A stretch of 64,000 nucleotides of DNA from Cerrena zonata (Eukaryota; Basidiomycota; Agaricomycetes; Polyporales; Cerrenaceae), in assembly GCA_038087015.1 (NCBI GenBank), contig JASBNA010000002.1, positions 1 through 64,000 of the forward strand. The letters are read 5' to 3'. The notes beneath the pieces were generated by a model. The model ran no database searches. It was not told the DNA's origin and worked only from the letters and a program-made list of their open reading frames with translations. This document shows positions 35,540 through 47,429 of the stretch, one piece after another (position 1 is the stretch's first letter; each line of letters begins with the position of its first letter). Made by a program: the position numbers and the translations under genes.

Positions 35540-35715
35540 AGTGCAAGGCTCAGCCTGTGCTTAGTGATGTGCAGGCTGGGCTAGGCTTCAATGCCTGGGC
35601 TTAGGCTTATGTTAAGGAGGCTCAGGCCAGCAATATACTTAAGCCTGGCCTTAAGCTATTTTGTAAGGCTGAAAAGGGTCAGGCTTGGGCCTGAGCCTAG
35701 GCTCTGAATTACATA
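35540..35715. repeat. Clustered GGCTCAGGC/AGGCTTA-type short repeats
   Basis: About ten variants of an AGGCT core (GGCTGGGCTAGGCTTCA, CTGGGCTTAGGCTTA, GGAGGCTCAGGCC, AAGCCTGGCC, GGGCCTGAGCCTAGGCTC) in both orientations inside AT-rich DNA. Dense inverted copies of a short G/C word are typical of the subterminal zones of hAT elements. This may be the decayed end of one. Confidence 0.4.
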
Positions 35716-36345
35716 TAGGCACCTCTGAAATTGACAACAAATGGCAGATGGAGGAAAGTCCTTTGGATAGCAGGTGGGGCATTAAAGTTTAAGCATGGCT
35801 ATTGATACAAGCTTATTAACTAACTACTAAGGTGTCCTTGAATATGATTTAGTATACTGCCTATGCTTCATAAGTGATAAAGTTAAATATTTATATTATT
35901 AACTATAATCCAGAATTATCCTATTCTACATCACTAAACTCATCTTCAATAAGCATATTTCATGCAAACTCTAGCTTAACATCATCATTGGTAATGAGCT
36001 CATTATCTTCATCTACTTCAGTGATAGAAGAAGGCTCTGGTGCTCAAAAGATCAGATCCTTTCAGATCAAACACTTCACCACCTGGAGTCCTTCAACTAT
36101 ATCACCCTTGAGACATGATCAATATTTACAAATTGTGATTCCACCTTGAAAAAGGGCATGCTCATTTGATACTGATGATGCCATAATGGAAAGATAGTCT
36201 CATGCAATCACAGCCCACACAGGATAGTGAGTTGAGTTTAGCTGCAAAATTTATAAACACATTTTTTTAATAAAATAACAATAATAACTTATACCCTATC
36301 ACCAAATCACAGACATGCCATCAGGGATAAATTCCATTGAGTTGA

Positions 36346-36837
36346 CACTGGGTATAATACAGAATTTTTAAGTATAAAAGAGCAAGGAAAGATTTTAGAA
36401 AAAACCCCAGCTTTTTTTATTAGACTTTGCACTTCAAAAAATCAAAAAAGATTTAGAATAGTTGTAAAATCTTTTGCAGTTAAGGAAGATGAAAGGATTC
36501 AGAATCTTTGGTCTCATAAAGTTCTCCACAAAATAAACTAGTCCATCAGCCTATAGATCAACTTGAACTTGTTAACTTGTCAACTTACTTACTAACAGTC
36601 TGATATAGCTATAAGTCAACTAGTAAGTAGGTCAATGGGTCTGTAGGTTAAGTGATAGAAGTTTTCATGAGACCAAAGATTTTGAATCTTTTTATTTTCT
36701 TTAACTGCAAAAGATTTTACAACTATTTTGAATCGTTTTTAATTTTTTGAAGTGCAAAGTCTTGTAAAAAGCTGGGATTTTTTTCTAAAATCTTTCCTTG
36801 CTCTTTTATGCTTAAACATTCTATATTATACCCAGTG
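36346..36837. mobile_element. CACTA-type MITE, copy 1 (foldback)
   Basis: 492 bp starting CACTGGGTATAATAC and ending with the inverse TATTATACCCAGTG, flanked on both sides by the trinucleotide TGA (36,343-36,345 and 36,838-36,840). The arms are complementary over most of their length (for example AGCAAGGAAAGATTTTAGAA on the left and its inverse on the right), so the whole element folds back. CACTG...CAGTG ends with a 3-bp target duplication are the marks of the CACTA (CMC/EnSpm) superfamily. No coding capacity, so non-autonomous. Confidence 0.8.
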
Positions 36838-37505
36838 TGAGGTAAGTATTGAAGCTATTGAGCTATAGCTTAAGTGGGTTTGAGTATGTGATATGACTTT
36901 CATTGTCTGACTCTTTATCAGATAATACAGTACAAAGCAGCTTAGTTTTATTGATCAGTTTCTCTTGAGTGACTGAGATTGTTAGATTGTTTTTATTATA
37001 GATGCACTTGTAATATCTGATATACTAAAATAAGCATATATTGTCAACTCAGCTCAGAGTTTCAGAAGGTTACTCACAATCAGTTTATGACCTTCTTTTT
37101 GCAAACTAACTGACCAGTGGCATTGGAAATAGGCCCCCTTCATTTCAGGATCAAGAACTACTAAAATCCAACTATCAGATCTATTGTGTAGTGAGAAATA
37201 CTATTACAAAACTTACAAATTGATGTAATGTAGATATTGGAATTTCCAGTTCTGTTATAATATAAGGCAATTTTGTCAATATTGCCTGCAGAGCAGAGAC
37301 AAAGTGTTATATTCTTCCTTTTCCACCTGTGCTGACCAGAGCCTATGAAGATGTTTGAGAGCAGGAATTAGATTGTAGAGACAAGGTTTAGTCTCAGGGA
37401 GAACACTTGCTATTCACAATCTGCATATGAGAGAAGACAAAGGAGAAGGAAGACTCATTTCTATTTAGCCTCAGTAAGCTTGAGCCTTTCTAGTTTGTCA
37501 ACTTA

Positions 37506-37952
37506 CATTGGGTATAATACAGAATTTTTAAGTATAAAAGAGTAAGAAAAGATTTTAGAAAAAAATCCTAGCTTTTTTACTAGATTTTGCACTCTAAAAA
37601 GAAAATAAAAAGATTCAAAATCTTTGGTCTCATGAAAACTTCTATCACTTAACCTACAGATCTATTGACCTACTTACTAGTTGACTTATAGCCATATTAG
37701 ACTGTTAGTAAGTGGGTTGACAAGTTAACAAGGTTATCTATAAGCTGATAAATTAGTTTATTTTGTGATAGAGAATTTTATGAGACCAAAGATTCTGAAT
37801 CCTTTCATCTTTTTTAACTACAAAAGATCTTACAACTATTTTAAATCTTTATTATCTTTTTAAAATATAAAGTTTGATAAAAAAAGCTGGGTTTTTTTTC
37901 TAAAATCATTTTTTGCTTTTTTATCCTCAAAAATTCTGTATTATACCTAGTA
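37506..37952. mobile_element. CACTA-type MITE, copy 2 (foldback, opposite orientation)
   Basis: 447 bp with the same arms as the copy at 36,346 but mutated ends (CATTGGGTATAATAC and TATTATACCTAGTA). It has its own 3-bp target duplication, TTA (37,503-37,505 and 37,953-37,955). Its internal part corresponds to copy 1 read in the opposite direction. The end changes are C-to-T/G-to-A transitions, like the decay of the whole block. Confidence 0.75.
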
Positions 37953-40900
37953 TTACTTGCTTTTCAAGCAAGCTTGTCAACAAACTTATTGACAAACTAA
38001 AAAAAGTTAGAGATGTAATAAATGATAATAATAATTGCTCATATCTTGCAATCCTCTTCAGAGTGATAAAGCATAATATATGTAGAAAACCATCATACTT
38101 CTATATCTAGAAGTAGCAGATAGAGTAGTTTGACTCCTGCATTCACTTATATTATTCAATACTTCTCTTTGCACTGTAGAGAAGAGTGAGACTAGAATAT
38201 ATCTAGTAATTATATTAATATATATAGTATAATAAGGGACAAGCATCAACTTACCTTAACAACAATAGCATGTATCAGTCCAACTTCATCTTGTATAGGC
38301 TTACAATTTTCATCTGAGAACATATCCTCTATAGATATATGTTTCTTTAGGTCAGTGGGATCAAAATATGAAGTCTTGCTATATATTTTAAGCATCTATA
38401 TTGTGAGATTGATAACATACCTAAGGAAGCTAGAATAATTATTTAGATATAGAACATATAGAATAAGGTAAAGATAATATACTTGATTTGACTATCTCTG
38501 ACATCTCGCTCTTTATCAAGCCTAATCTTGAGCTGAAGTGAAAAATTATAGAGCATTGTCCCATTTGAGCTTGCATTGTTATATATGATCTTATTGATCT
38601 ATCTTCAAGGTAGTGAGACTTAATTTTGGGAGAAACAATAATTAAATAGTTATCTTAGATGCAATTCTGAGTTGATTGACTATCTTGAAGAGGGCTTGGC
38701 CTAGATGCACACTATTGTGTGCATTGTTTATCTAAATAAATCCTAAAATTGCACTTTAAAGGGGAGATATATTATATATACCATTTGTTTAAGAGAAAAA
38801 ATGATGAGTGGAGCGATATCAATGATGCAATGAGTAGCTACAAATGCAAGGCACAGAGATATGCATATTTGAGACTGGTGACATTGTAAAAAAGAGATAT
38901 GTGATATAATTTAGTATAGAAGAGACTGACAATAGAACACAGAAGCTTTGACATTGGGATCTATTGCTATTTTTTTACAATCATAGATAGTGTGTGATCA
39001 AAAGTCTATTAAATGTTAACACTGTTTTCTTCCCTGAATATGTAGCAATGTTTCTTCTGTACAATATATTTTGTTTCATGTAATAGGTGCTCATTATGTT
39101 GTATATATTACATGCTTACAGAATGTGAGCATCTATTGAATGGGATCAGTATAGTGCAACTGTGTCACTGCTATGGTCTAGTTTGCTGATGCATAGGATT
39201 CTTAGCTGAATTGGAGATCTGAGATGACTAATCAGATTTAGTAAGGACCAAGCATATTATATGATAAGGTTCTAGCATAGTTCTGACAATAACTCAAGAT
39301 ATCTGAGTGTAGCAATATTTCTATACTCACTACATTTATACACTTTTCATAATATTGCACTTTTATATATAGCTATTACTTCTACTGTATTACACTTATA
39401 AGGCTTACATAAGCACTAGAAGTTTATTAGCATATTTTTTAAAACCAATCTTTATTTTAAAAATATTACTTACAGCTATACTAAGATTAGTGATACTAAC
39501 TTTGACTTTCTTATAAAAGTATAAATACAGGAGAAACCTAAGTTAGAATATTAAATTATATTTTATCTTAGATTTTCTATTTCTTTAATCATATTTAGAA
39601 TTTAATTTCTGGCCTAATATCTGTGTTATTATAGATAGTTCAAAGATATAATACTACTATATTATAAAATCTGTATATTGAGTAGATCTTATAGATCAAA
39701 TCTTACAAAAATACTAGGCTATTCTATCCTAGATCTATCATATAGCCTATCCTAGAGAGAGATTGATTAATCTAAAGTCTATGCTAATGCTAAAACCTCA
39801 TAACTATAAAGGCAATAACCTGCAGGTGTAATAAAGAAATACCTAAGAGTTAAGTAATTTAGCACTAAATAGAGAAAAGACAATATATTGAAGCAGTGAA
39901 AAAAATATTTAGTAAAGCAAGTTTTTATTAATAGCTACTGTCTAGTGTCAAAAAGCAGACCACTCTAGCAATTTGTGTCAATAGGTCACCTAACTTTTGA
40001 TAGATAGAGATTTTAAGGGGCTCAGATAATAGCTTAAGTTTTTATCTATGTAATACAATATAGTTTAGATTTTTTATGCATTGATAAAATATGGTATAAA
40101 TATTGTGAGTGAGAGACCTTAGATTTAGCTGTTGACTAGGAAGTGGATTACTGTTAGGCACCCCTATAAGCATATAAGTGTCTATGCATTAAAGCAGATA
40201 TAATGCTCACAAATGTGAAAAGTACTTATCACAAGTTGCTCAAACATAGTCAGTTAGGCCTTGAAGTGGTTGCCTAGTATTAGGGGTTACACAAACCAAC
40301 AAAAGCAGCAATCCTAATCTGGTAGTATCTGATACCAGTTTTTTAGCTTAGTGAAGTCTCAGAACAGACCAAGTTGACAATAATATAAAATATCTAATCT
40401 TAGCTTTAAAAAGTTGAAACTTTAGTATATCTTATAGCATAGTATATACTATGCTGAGCTTTGATTTTAATGTAATACTCGTTTTTGAAAATTATTTCTC
40501 TAAGCTAAATTAAGACTCAGATAATAGTCTTTTTTGGATGAAATATATACAGAGGTATCAAAAACAATTATAAAATACATATGATAAGCAGAGAATAATA
40601 TCAATCCTCAGAGGATTCTATAATATCTCTAACTGTCCAAATTAGCAAGGTATTTACCTTGCTATGAGCTATTTCTTTTTATATCTTTTTTCACTTTAAA
40701 ATTCAGTTACATCACAAATAACATCTTATCATATAGTTTTTATAGCAATTCACATATCTCTATAGGCCTAAGCTCATTGCTTAGCAACTCAGGTCCTCAT
40801 TTAAAGCAAACTCAATGTAGAATGCTTTTATATTTAGTTGTTAAATGATTTTTTTTCTAAGTATTACTTCATGTATTTTCAAATTAAGCAATTTCTTCTA

Positions 40901-43900
40901 AAAATGAGTATCTTTTCTCTAAATATTGCATACAGTGAAACAAAATTATTTACTATATATTTACAAAAACAACTGAGCAAAATGATAAAGTCTATATAGA
41001 GAAATCAGGCAGTGGACTACTTCTCAGTGTGAACCAGATAGTGACAGTGCACAGTATAAGAAGATCAAACTTGAGGCAGTTTTTGAGCTAGTTTTTTTAG
41101 AGAAGCTGTTTATAAAAGATATGTGAGAATGTGAAGTTAGCAGTGAGTAGTAGAGATAGTAGTCAAGCAAAAAGTTTGTAGAGTGTAAAAACTTAACTGT
41201 TAAAAATATATAATAGTAGCTAGCATATTAGGTAGCAAAGTTATATAAAAATCTTCTAATATAAATAATAAATATAAAGTCTGATATTTTGCAAGAAAGA
41301 CAACTAGCTAGCAAAAACCTAGCTACATAACTTTTATATAGAAGAACTATAAATAAATGATTTTTTAATTTTAAGCCTTAGTGGCTCTAAGAGAGCTAGC
41401 TCTGATTACTCAGAGATCTTAGCAATTAATAAGCTAAGATGAAGATATTGCATTAAGTTAGAAACTAAATTTTAGATATAATAATAAGATAATAAATTTC
41501 AGAAAAAAATATAGTAGTTCAAAGTAACTTTTGCAGCATTTTGTAAGTACAATATATATATAAGCTTTATATAATATGAAGCTCAAAACTATAAACTTTT
41601 ACTCAGGATATATTTTTTTGACTATAAAAACTTTAAGTTTTATATGTATTTTTTATACTTATTAAATATTTCAAAATATTTATATTTTATTTTATTTTTT
41701 GGTTGTATAAGTTGCTTAGAAACTATTCTATTTTTCCTTAGTTTTTCTAGCTTTTTACTATGTCTAAAATTTAGTTTTTAGCCTAGTGATATTCAAGTTA
41801 ACATTTATAAGACTTCTATTATCTGATTCTTTATTAGAAGAATATCTTACTTTAATTATACTGGATAGATAATAGTAAACTAAACTATAAACTCTATAAT
41901 ATATCTCAAATATCTCTAGATCTGCACCTTTGAGATATTGAAAACCATCTCAAAAACTGATTCACTATTTTTCCAGTTTAATAATGAAATAGTTATTCAT
42001 AGGCATCTGAGCTTATATAACATATAAAGAAAGTCACCTCAACACCTGTGCATTGCTTCAGATGAAGCAACTAATATCAATGTTAGCTAGTCAAAACTGA
42101 CTTATAGAAACTGTATATTTACCTACTTGGTAATATTCTTTATTGTCTTCTGAAAGTTATTGAAGGATATAATAGAAATATTATATGACCTAAATATATA
42201 TGATTTGTGACATTTCTTGATAGTGTCAATTGTACCTGCAGTTATCTCTTATTTCATGTTCTTATCAAGTTGTTGTCATTTTTAGAAGACCATCTTTGAG
42301 ACCTGTATTGAAGTATATTTTGGAGCTTCTGAAGATAGTACTGGCACACAATGACCAATGAATAAAGATGTTTCATCAATAGTAAATGAATGCAATACAT
42401 TGGCATGAATTTGATCTGACTACCTTGAGAGATACACATTCCAAAAGTTGATATCTCATAAAGCAGCCAGAGCTCTATCAGTGTAGAACCTAGCACTTCC
42501 TTCTTTGCTTGTATTCAAAACTTACATAGTTGAAATCTCAATAGGTAGATCACATATATAATAGCTAATTGAAGTTCATAAGTAAATGCAAAGCAGAAAT
42601 AACAATATACAAGAGAGCATTGAGAATGAGCAAGAAATAGATAGTGCAACTAACAAAAATAGCAAGAAAAAGAAGAGACTATATTAGATAGCCTATTGAG
42701 AATAAATGGTGGCATTATTAGGTTTTGTGACTATATGCCTTCAAATGTATCTCACCTCAACAATAGCTAACCTTTTTCTAGTCATGATCAAAACAAAGTG
42801 GTTCATATAACTGTTAGCAGGGATTTTTTTATCTCAGCAGGTATAAGTATATATCTCATATATAATCCATAGATCATGCATTGAAAATGTTGCACTATCC
42901 ACATCAGAAAAAACCCAATTCAGTATTTAGTATAATATAGTGCTAAATAATATAAAATAGTCAAAATAGTTAGAATTCTACTAATTACAAATCCTCCACT
43001 ATTTGAAGTACTATTAAAGCACCATCAGAGTACTATCAGAGTACTATAGTTTCACTAGTTTGCACTTTTTAAAAACATTTCTCTCTATTTCTATTTCTCT
43101 TTATTTCTATTTCTCTCAAGTCAAAATTAGAGAATAGCAAAAGTCAATTTTATCTAAAATATAGTAAAGTAATTACAATAAGATAGTACTAATAATAACA
43201 AAAGGAGATATATAGACAAAGATAGCACTGAAAAAGTTTATGAGCAGATAATATCAAGATATAAAGATGTAAAGAGCTTACATTGAGTTGACAAAGATAA
43301 GAAAACTTAAACTTGAATATTAGAAGGTCTGATTAAAAATAAAATAGCTTAATGACTTATCAAAACATTAAATATTGCACCAAGAAGCAGTAGGAATAGG
43401 TGGATAGGGTACCAGAAGGTAATGTGAAGTACATACACAAAGCAAACAAAGATAGGATGAAAAGAAATAGCAGCAAAGGGAGAAGAGATATGAGAGAAAA
43501 GAGAGAGAGAGAGGATGTGAGCAAAGTTTCAAAGTCAAATGGAGACATAACAGGGCACTTGAGATAATGTTGGAAGGCCATGATCTGGGGCTTTCCAACA
43601 TACTCTCAATGGTGCTGATTGAATCACAGAAATATAAGATATAATTAGATTAGTCCCAGGCTATCTTCAATCTAATAAACAACTTAAAACTTGAGAATCT
43701 TTGCTGTTTCTCTATATTTTAGAGATATATTATATATTATTAGAACCAGATTTTTAGAAGATTCTGAATATGATATCTCTATGTCAAAATTATAGATACT
43801 ATATCAGCTATTTTAGAATTACTTTTATAAAAATTGAGAGAAATATTTAGAATCTTTAATTTGTCAAAATTTAGTTTCAATCTCAGATATCTAAAAAGTA

Positions 43901-44959
43901 CCAATCTACTGTACTATACAACCAGCTTAGCTATATTCATAGTTTACATCAAATTTGATAAAAATCTTGGCATTCTTTTGTTGGTATTTATTATAGTGGA
44001 ATATAGTTAAAAATTTCAAATTGATAGAAGTTAATAGCAGTTTTTGGCTAAAAATCAAATAACTATATTTTAATAAAATCTAAATATCAATAAGAAGAAA
44101 AACTTAATTTTATATGTAGTTTAAAATATAAATAGCAAATAAAAGTGCTAATTTAATACTAATTTGAAAAAAGTTTATTTAATGATATTTCTAATTTCAC
44201 TCTAATTCTAATCCAGTAGCTTTCAAATTATAAATCAGTGCTACTGTATTGAAATAATATTACACATTTTATATTAACAATTTTACCAATTTAATACTAT
44301 TATTTACTTTTAATATATTTTAGATAATATCATTTTATAGCTAGTAATTATTTTATAATTAGAAAAGTTATTTTGTGGTTAGTAAAATAAAAGACAGTAT
44401 GCAATAATAGATCTGATAACCTCAAAGTAAGTACTAAAATTTTCTATAGTTGGTATAATTATTGTGCAGTCAGTATAATGAAAACTATAAGAAAAAATAT
44501 ACAAGATTAGCAAAATTAGCAATAATATTATCTAACAATAAATACTATAATCTAACTAAATTATTTTACAGTTAGTAATATAAAAGAAATAGTAGACAAG
44601 ATTAGTATAGCTACAATAATATTTTTATTAGATATTATCAGGAATTGAGAAAGATTCTGCTAATGAACTTAGTCAATATAGAGAAAAGATAGCATTGATA
44701 GTAGCTCAATAGCAGCAATAGTGATTTTATAGTACTAAAAAGTGATTTGGTTTTTTTCTAATAGCTATTATATCATCTGAAAGACTTCTTAGTAAAAGTC
44801 TAACTGCCTAGTTTATATCTTTTCTAATTTAGTATATTTTATGTGAAAGCTTTTTTGCTGACCAAATTTTGATTAGCACACATTAGTGTCTCTACTTTAT
44901 TATACATTTTAGTCACAGTAGGCTAGTTGCTCTTGTTAAGAACTATACTGGCTACTATA

Positions 44960-45547
44960 TGTTACGCGGTAGAGCTGGTGTAACATAGTCAAAGTCTAAG
45001 TCAAAGATGTCGAGTAGGAATAGGGACTGGGTTATCCTAAACCTAAGACGAGAGTTCACTCTAGTCACTCAGTACGGTTCTCTGAGGTTCAAGTCCGCAG
45101 ACTCTAGTGAGCCTTGGGCACAGGCGAAGCTGGCCAAGTCAAGCAGGCAGAGGGTCAGGAGTTACAGGGGTAAATTCATGTAGATTCAGTCTGGGGAATT
45201 GGTGAGTTACAGGTGGTCCTTAAATACTACTGGGAACAATGGGAAAGGGGATCTCGAGGAGAAAGTAAGAGAAGCCGATAGAAAGCAGAGGAAGCAACAG
45301 TATGGAAGAGAAGCGGAAAGCTAGAGAACAAGATAGAAAGCGGATGAAGAAGAGAATTGATGACAGTGGGAACGTAGCTACTAGATACGGGTATACTAGC
45401 TAAGTGACCATGTGGAGACAGGTGGGAGAAAAAGAAAAGGTAGTCCAATGAAGTCCAAAAGGTAAAAGATGGCAAAGGAAAGGGAATACGCAAGTAAGGG
45501 TGGATAGTCCGAGGAAAATGAATTGGGGTTGGCCATAGCGTGTAACA
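44960..45547 (-). repeat. 3' LTR of the Gypsy element
   Basis: 588 bp, TGTTACG...TGTAACA on the plus strand, same length as the LTR at 59,067. The 5-bp duplication CTATA lies immediately to the left. The first 25 bp contain an inverted repeat (GTTAC...GTAAC), so both LTR tips are small palindromes. The 89-codon open frame within it (45,227-45,493) recurs in the other LTR and is not a gene. Confidence 0.93.
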
Positions 45548-46236
45548 TTAGCTCCCTCCTAGGGATGTTCATCCTCAAACATAAGAGGTTTCAATAATCC
45601 CCTACCAGTTTTTTTTTTTTTTTTTTTGGAATCCAATTTTATATCTTGTTTAGCTACTAGGCTATGTAAGATACTAGCGGTCTGGGAAGGAATGAAACTG
45701 TGGGTAACGACTTCGTAAACAAGGTGAAAAAAGGGGGGGAGAGGAGAAGAGCGGGCGCGAGGCCTCTGGGGGAGGGGGGATTGTGCGAGCGTGTTTGTAG
45801 CGGATTAAGGGTAATAAGGTTGTGAGATTACGAGGGGGTTTCCCCGAGTGTATGTAATATTTTGATTGAGAGAGAAAAGAGGAGAGGTGAGAAGAGAGAG
45901 AAGAGAGAGAAGAGAAGAGAGGGAGAAGCGAAGAGAGGAAGAAGCAAGGAGAGAAGAGAAAACAAGGGGAAGCACCGTGGGGGAGGGAAGGGCATGAACC
46001 GTAGGATGCGTAAGGGGATGGATGTTACATAGAGCGGGTGAAGGTAAGAGAGACTGGGGATGGGGCGCTGAGGAGGAGGTAACTGGAGGTACGAGGCTCG
46101 GGGAGGAGTGGGGGCGGGGGATCGGGAGAGCGGGGCGGGCTGGACGAGAGGCACGTTATGAGGATTGTGATGAAGGGATGAGGCGATGTGAGGTCGATGT
46201 GAAGGCGTGTGTGTGGATGTGGTGAACGTAGGGGAG
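45548..46236. other. Untranslated stretch between ORF3 and the 3' LTR
   Basis: Contains a T17-T18 tract near 45,609-45,626 and a long GAGAGA/GAAGAG purine tract at about 45,865-45,965 (plus strand). The open frame opposite the purine tract is Leu/Pro/Phe/Ser low complexity and is rejected as a gene. The purine-rich word next to 45,548 is the candidate polypurine tract. Confidence 0.5.
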
Positions 46237-47265
46237 CTAGTGGGATTCTCCTTTCATAGTCTCGGATAGGTCTGTTTGAAATACTCTGTAGCCTTGATGA
46301 ACAGGAAGAGGGCGTCGCGGTTTTCTTTGGACTTGGTAAGGGTCCTGGTGGCTAGGATGTACCTCTACCGGTTCATCTGTGATATTGCTTGTTTTGATGT
46401 CATCGAACGCGTATGGTTCTTCAGTGGTGGTAGGGCTAACGATCTGTTGAAGTGGGAATGCGGGAGCAGGAGGGTTTATTGGTGGTCGGTAATTGATAAA
46501 GAGTGGTAACCTGACAGTGTCTGCTATAGTACCTCGCCGAGGCTTTGGGGCTTTCACAGTGGGAGATGGTGGTGTGGACTGCAAGGGGGATGCCACAGGG
46601 GAACTGGGATGCATACTTGGTAGGAACCAAAGGGTGGCAGAGCTCCAGTGCTCATACTGGTAGGTCTGGATATCGGTCCAATCCTTTATACAAGAACACC
46701 ACTTCATTTTTATCTCAACGTTGGGGTTTCGTTTGTCCTTGTCATCTTGTGCGATGGTGTCGAAGGGAGCTTCATGATCTACAGATTTGGGTCGGTACCA
46801 TGAGTCCCAGTCAAAGTATCCATGTCGAGAGTGAAGGTGATAGAGGGCTTGGACAAATTCCTTATGAGTGGTGAAGTGAGCATGCTGATATTCACGGTAG
46901 ACCCATTGCTGCCAAGTAATGTCTCCAGGTATGCGAGGGAAGTGTTTGATAGGAGCTTCCCAATGTCGGTCCTGTCCTAGGTCGTCATCTCGTCCCAAGG
47001 CATCAACTTCTAATTCCTCGCTTCCCATGGTCACAAAATCATCCCCTTGCTCGCCATCGTGCTTGGGGAAAATAACAACGGAATGTCCCTGCCACTGGGC
47101 ACGGACTTGGAAATCCCGCAGGAAATCTGGTTTGCTGATGGGTGGTGATAGGTGGTACATTCCTTGTTCTCCATACTCGTCTGCGATGAAAACTCGACGA
47201 AGGTTGTATGGTATATATGCTGGGAGGGAAAGGTCGTCAGGTTTCAGGGTTCTAACTCGCAGCAT
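46237..47265 (-). CDS. Gypsy ORF3, Trp-rich protein of unknown function, intact
   Basis: 342 residues, ATG at 47,265, single uninterrupted frame. The first 220 residues look globular and aromatic-rich: PAYIPYNLRRVFIADEYGEQ, VRAQWQGHSVVIFPKHDGE, ITWQQWVYREYQHAHFTTHK, HGYFDWDSWYRPKSVD, KWCSCIKDWTDIQTYQYEHW. The last 120 residues are Pro-rich (SPTVKAPKPRRGTIADTV). No retroviral env features, signal peptide or membrane helix are seen, and no domain that I know. It lies inside the LTR pair in the same direction as pol and 164 bp after ORF2, so it belongs to the element. Intact CGA codons remain in it, unlike many in gag-pol. Confidence 0.75.
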   Translation of the reverse strand: MLRVRTLKPDDLSLPAYIPYNLRRVFIADEYGEQGMYHLSPPISKPDFLRDFQVRAQWQGHSVVIFPKHDGEQGDDFVTMGSEELEVDALGRDDDLGQDRHWEAPIKHFPRIPGDITWQQWVYREYQHAHFTTHKEFVQALYHLHSRHGYFDWDSWYRPKSVDHEAPFDTIAQDDKDKRNPNVEIKMKWCSCIKDWTDIQTYQYEHWSSATLWFLPSMHPSSPVASPLQSTPPSPTVKAPKPRRGTIADTVRLPLFINYRPPINPPAPAFPLQQIVSPTTTEEPYAFDDIKTSNITDEPVEVHPSHQDPYQVQRKPRRPLPVHQGYRVFQTDLSETMKGESH

Positions 47266-47429
47266 TGGTGCAGTGTTGTGCTGGTTGTTAGTGCTTCCTA
47301 TGTAGTATATTCTGCTTCAATAGTTGCCAGGCATAGGGTTGGTGGTAGTAAATGGATTGGTTGCGTTTGGGTGTCAGAACTTCCGTCCCTCCAGGAATCC
47401 TTCGAGGAGAGCATGCGCATGTCAGGCTG

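Larger units (their letters stand above)
35376..44954. other. AT-rich, CpG-depleted decayed repeat block
   Basis: About 9.6 kb, strongly AT-rich, with only a handful of CpG (for example near 36,734, 38,508, 38,815 and 40,471). No intact gene is present; frames longer than 60 codons are few and lack domains. A minus-strand frame at 42,254-42,496 has a faint protein-like look but no motif. A purine-rich GA microsatellite lies near 43,490-43,515. Apart from the two MITEs and the Gypsy target site, I recognise only diffuse AT-rich sequence. Such blocks in fungi usually derive from methylated and mutated transposons (inference). Confidence 0.7.

Noticed and set aside
42254..42496. 80-codon minus-strand frame in the AT-rich block
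   Set aside because: Protein-like hints but no motif and no neighbouring exons; cannot be separated from chance.
35376..44954. Possibility that the AT-rich block is mitochondrial or plasmid DNA
   Set aside because: No mitochondrial gene, tRNA or rRNA is visible. It is continuous with nuclear genes and contains nuclear-type MITEs with target duplications.
45227..45493. 88-codon frame repeated at 59,334-59,600
   Set aside because: It is duplicated only because it lies in the two LTRs; no start context or domain, and LTRs do not code.
45828..46154. 108-codon Pro/Leu/Phe-rich frame near the 3' LTR
   Set aside because: Produced by the opposite strand of a GA-rich purine tract.
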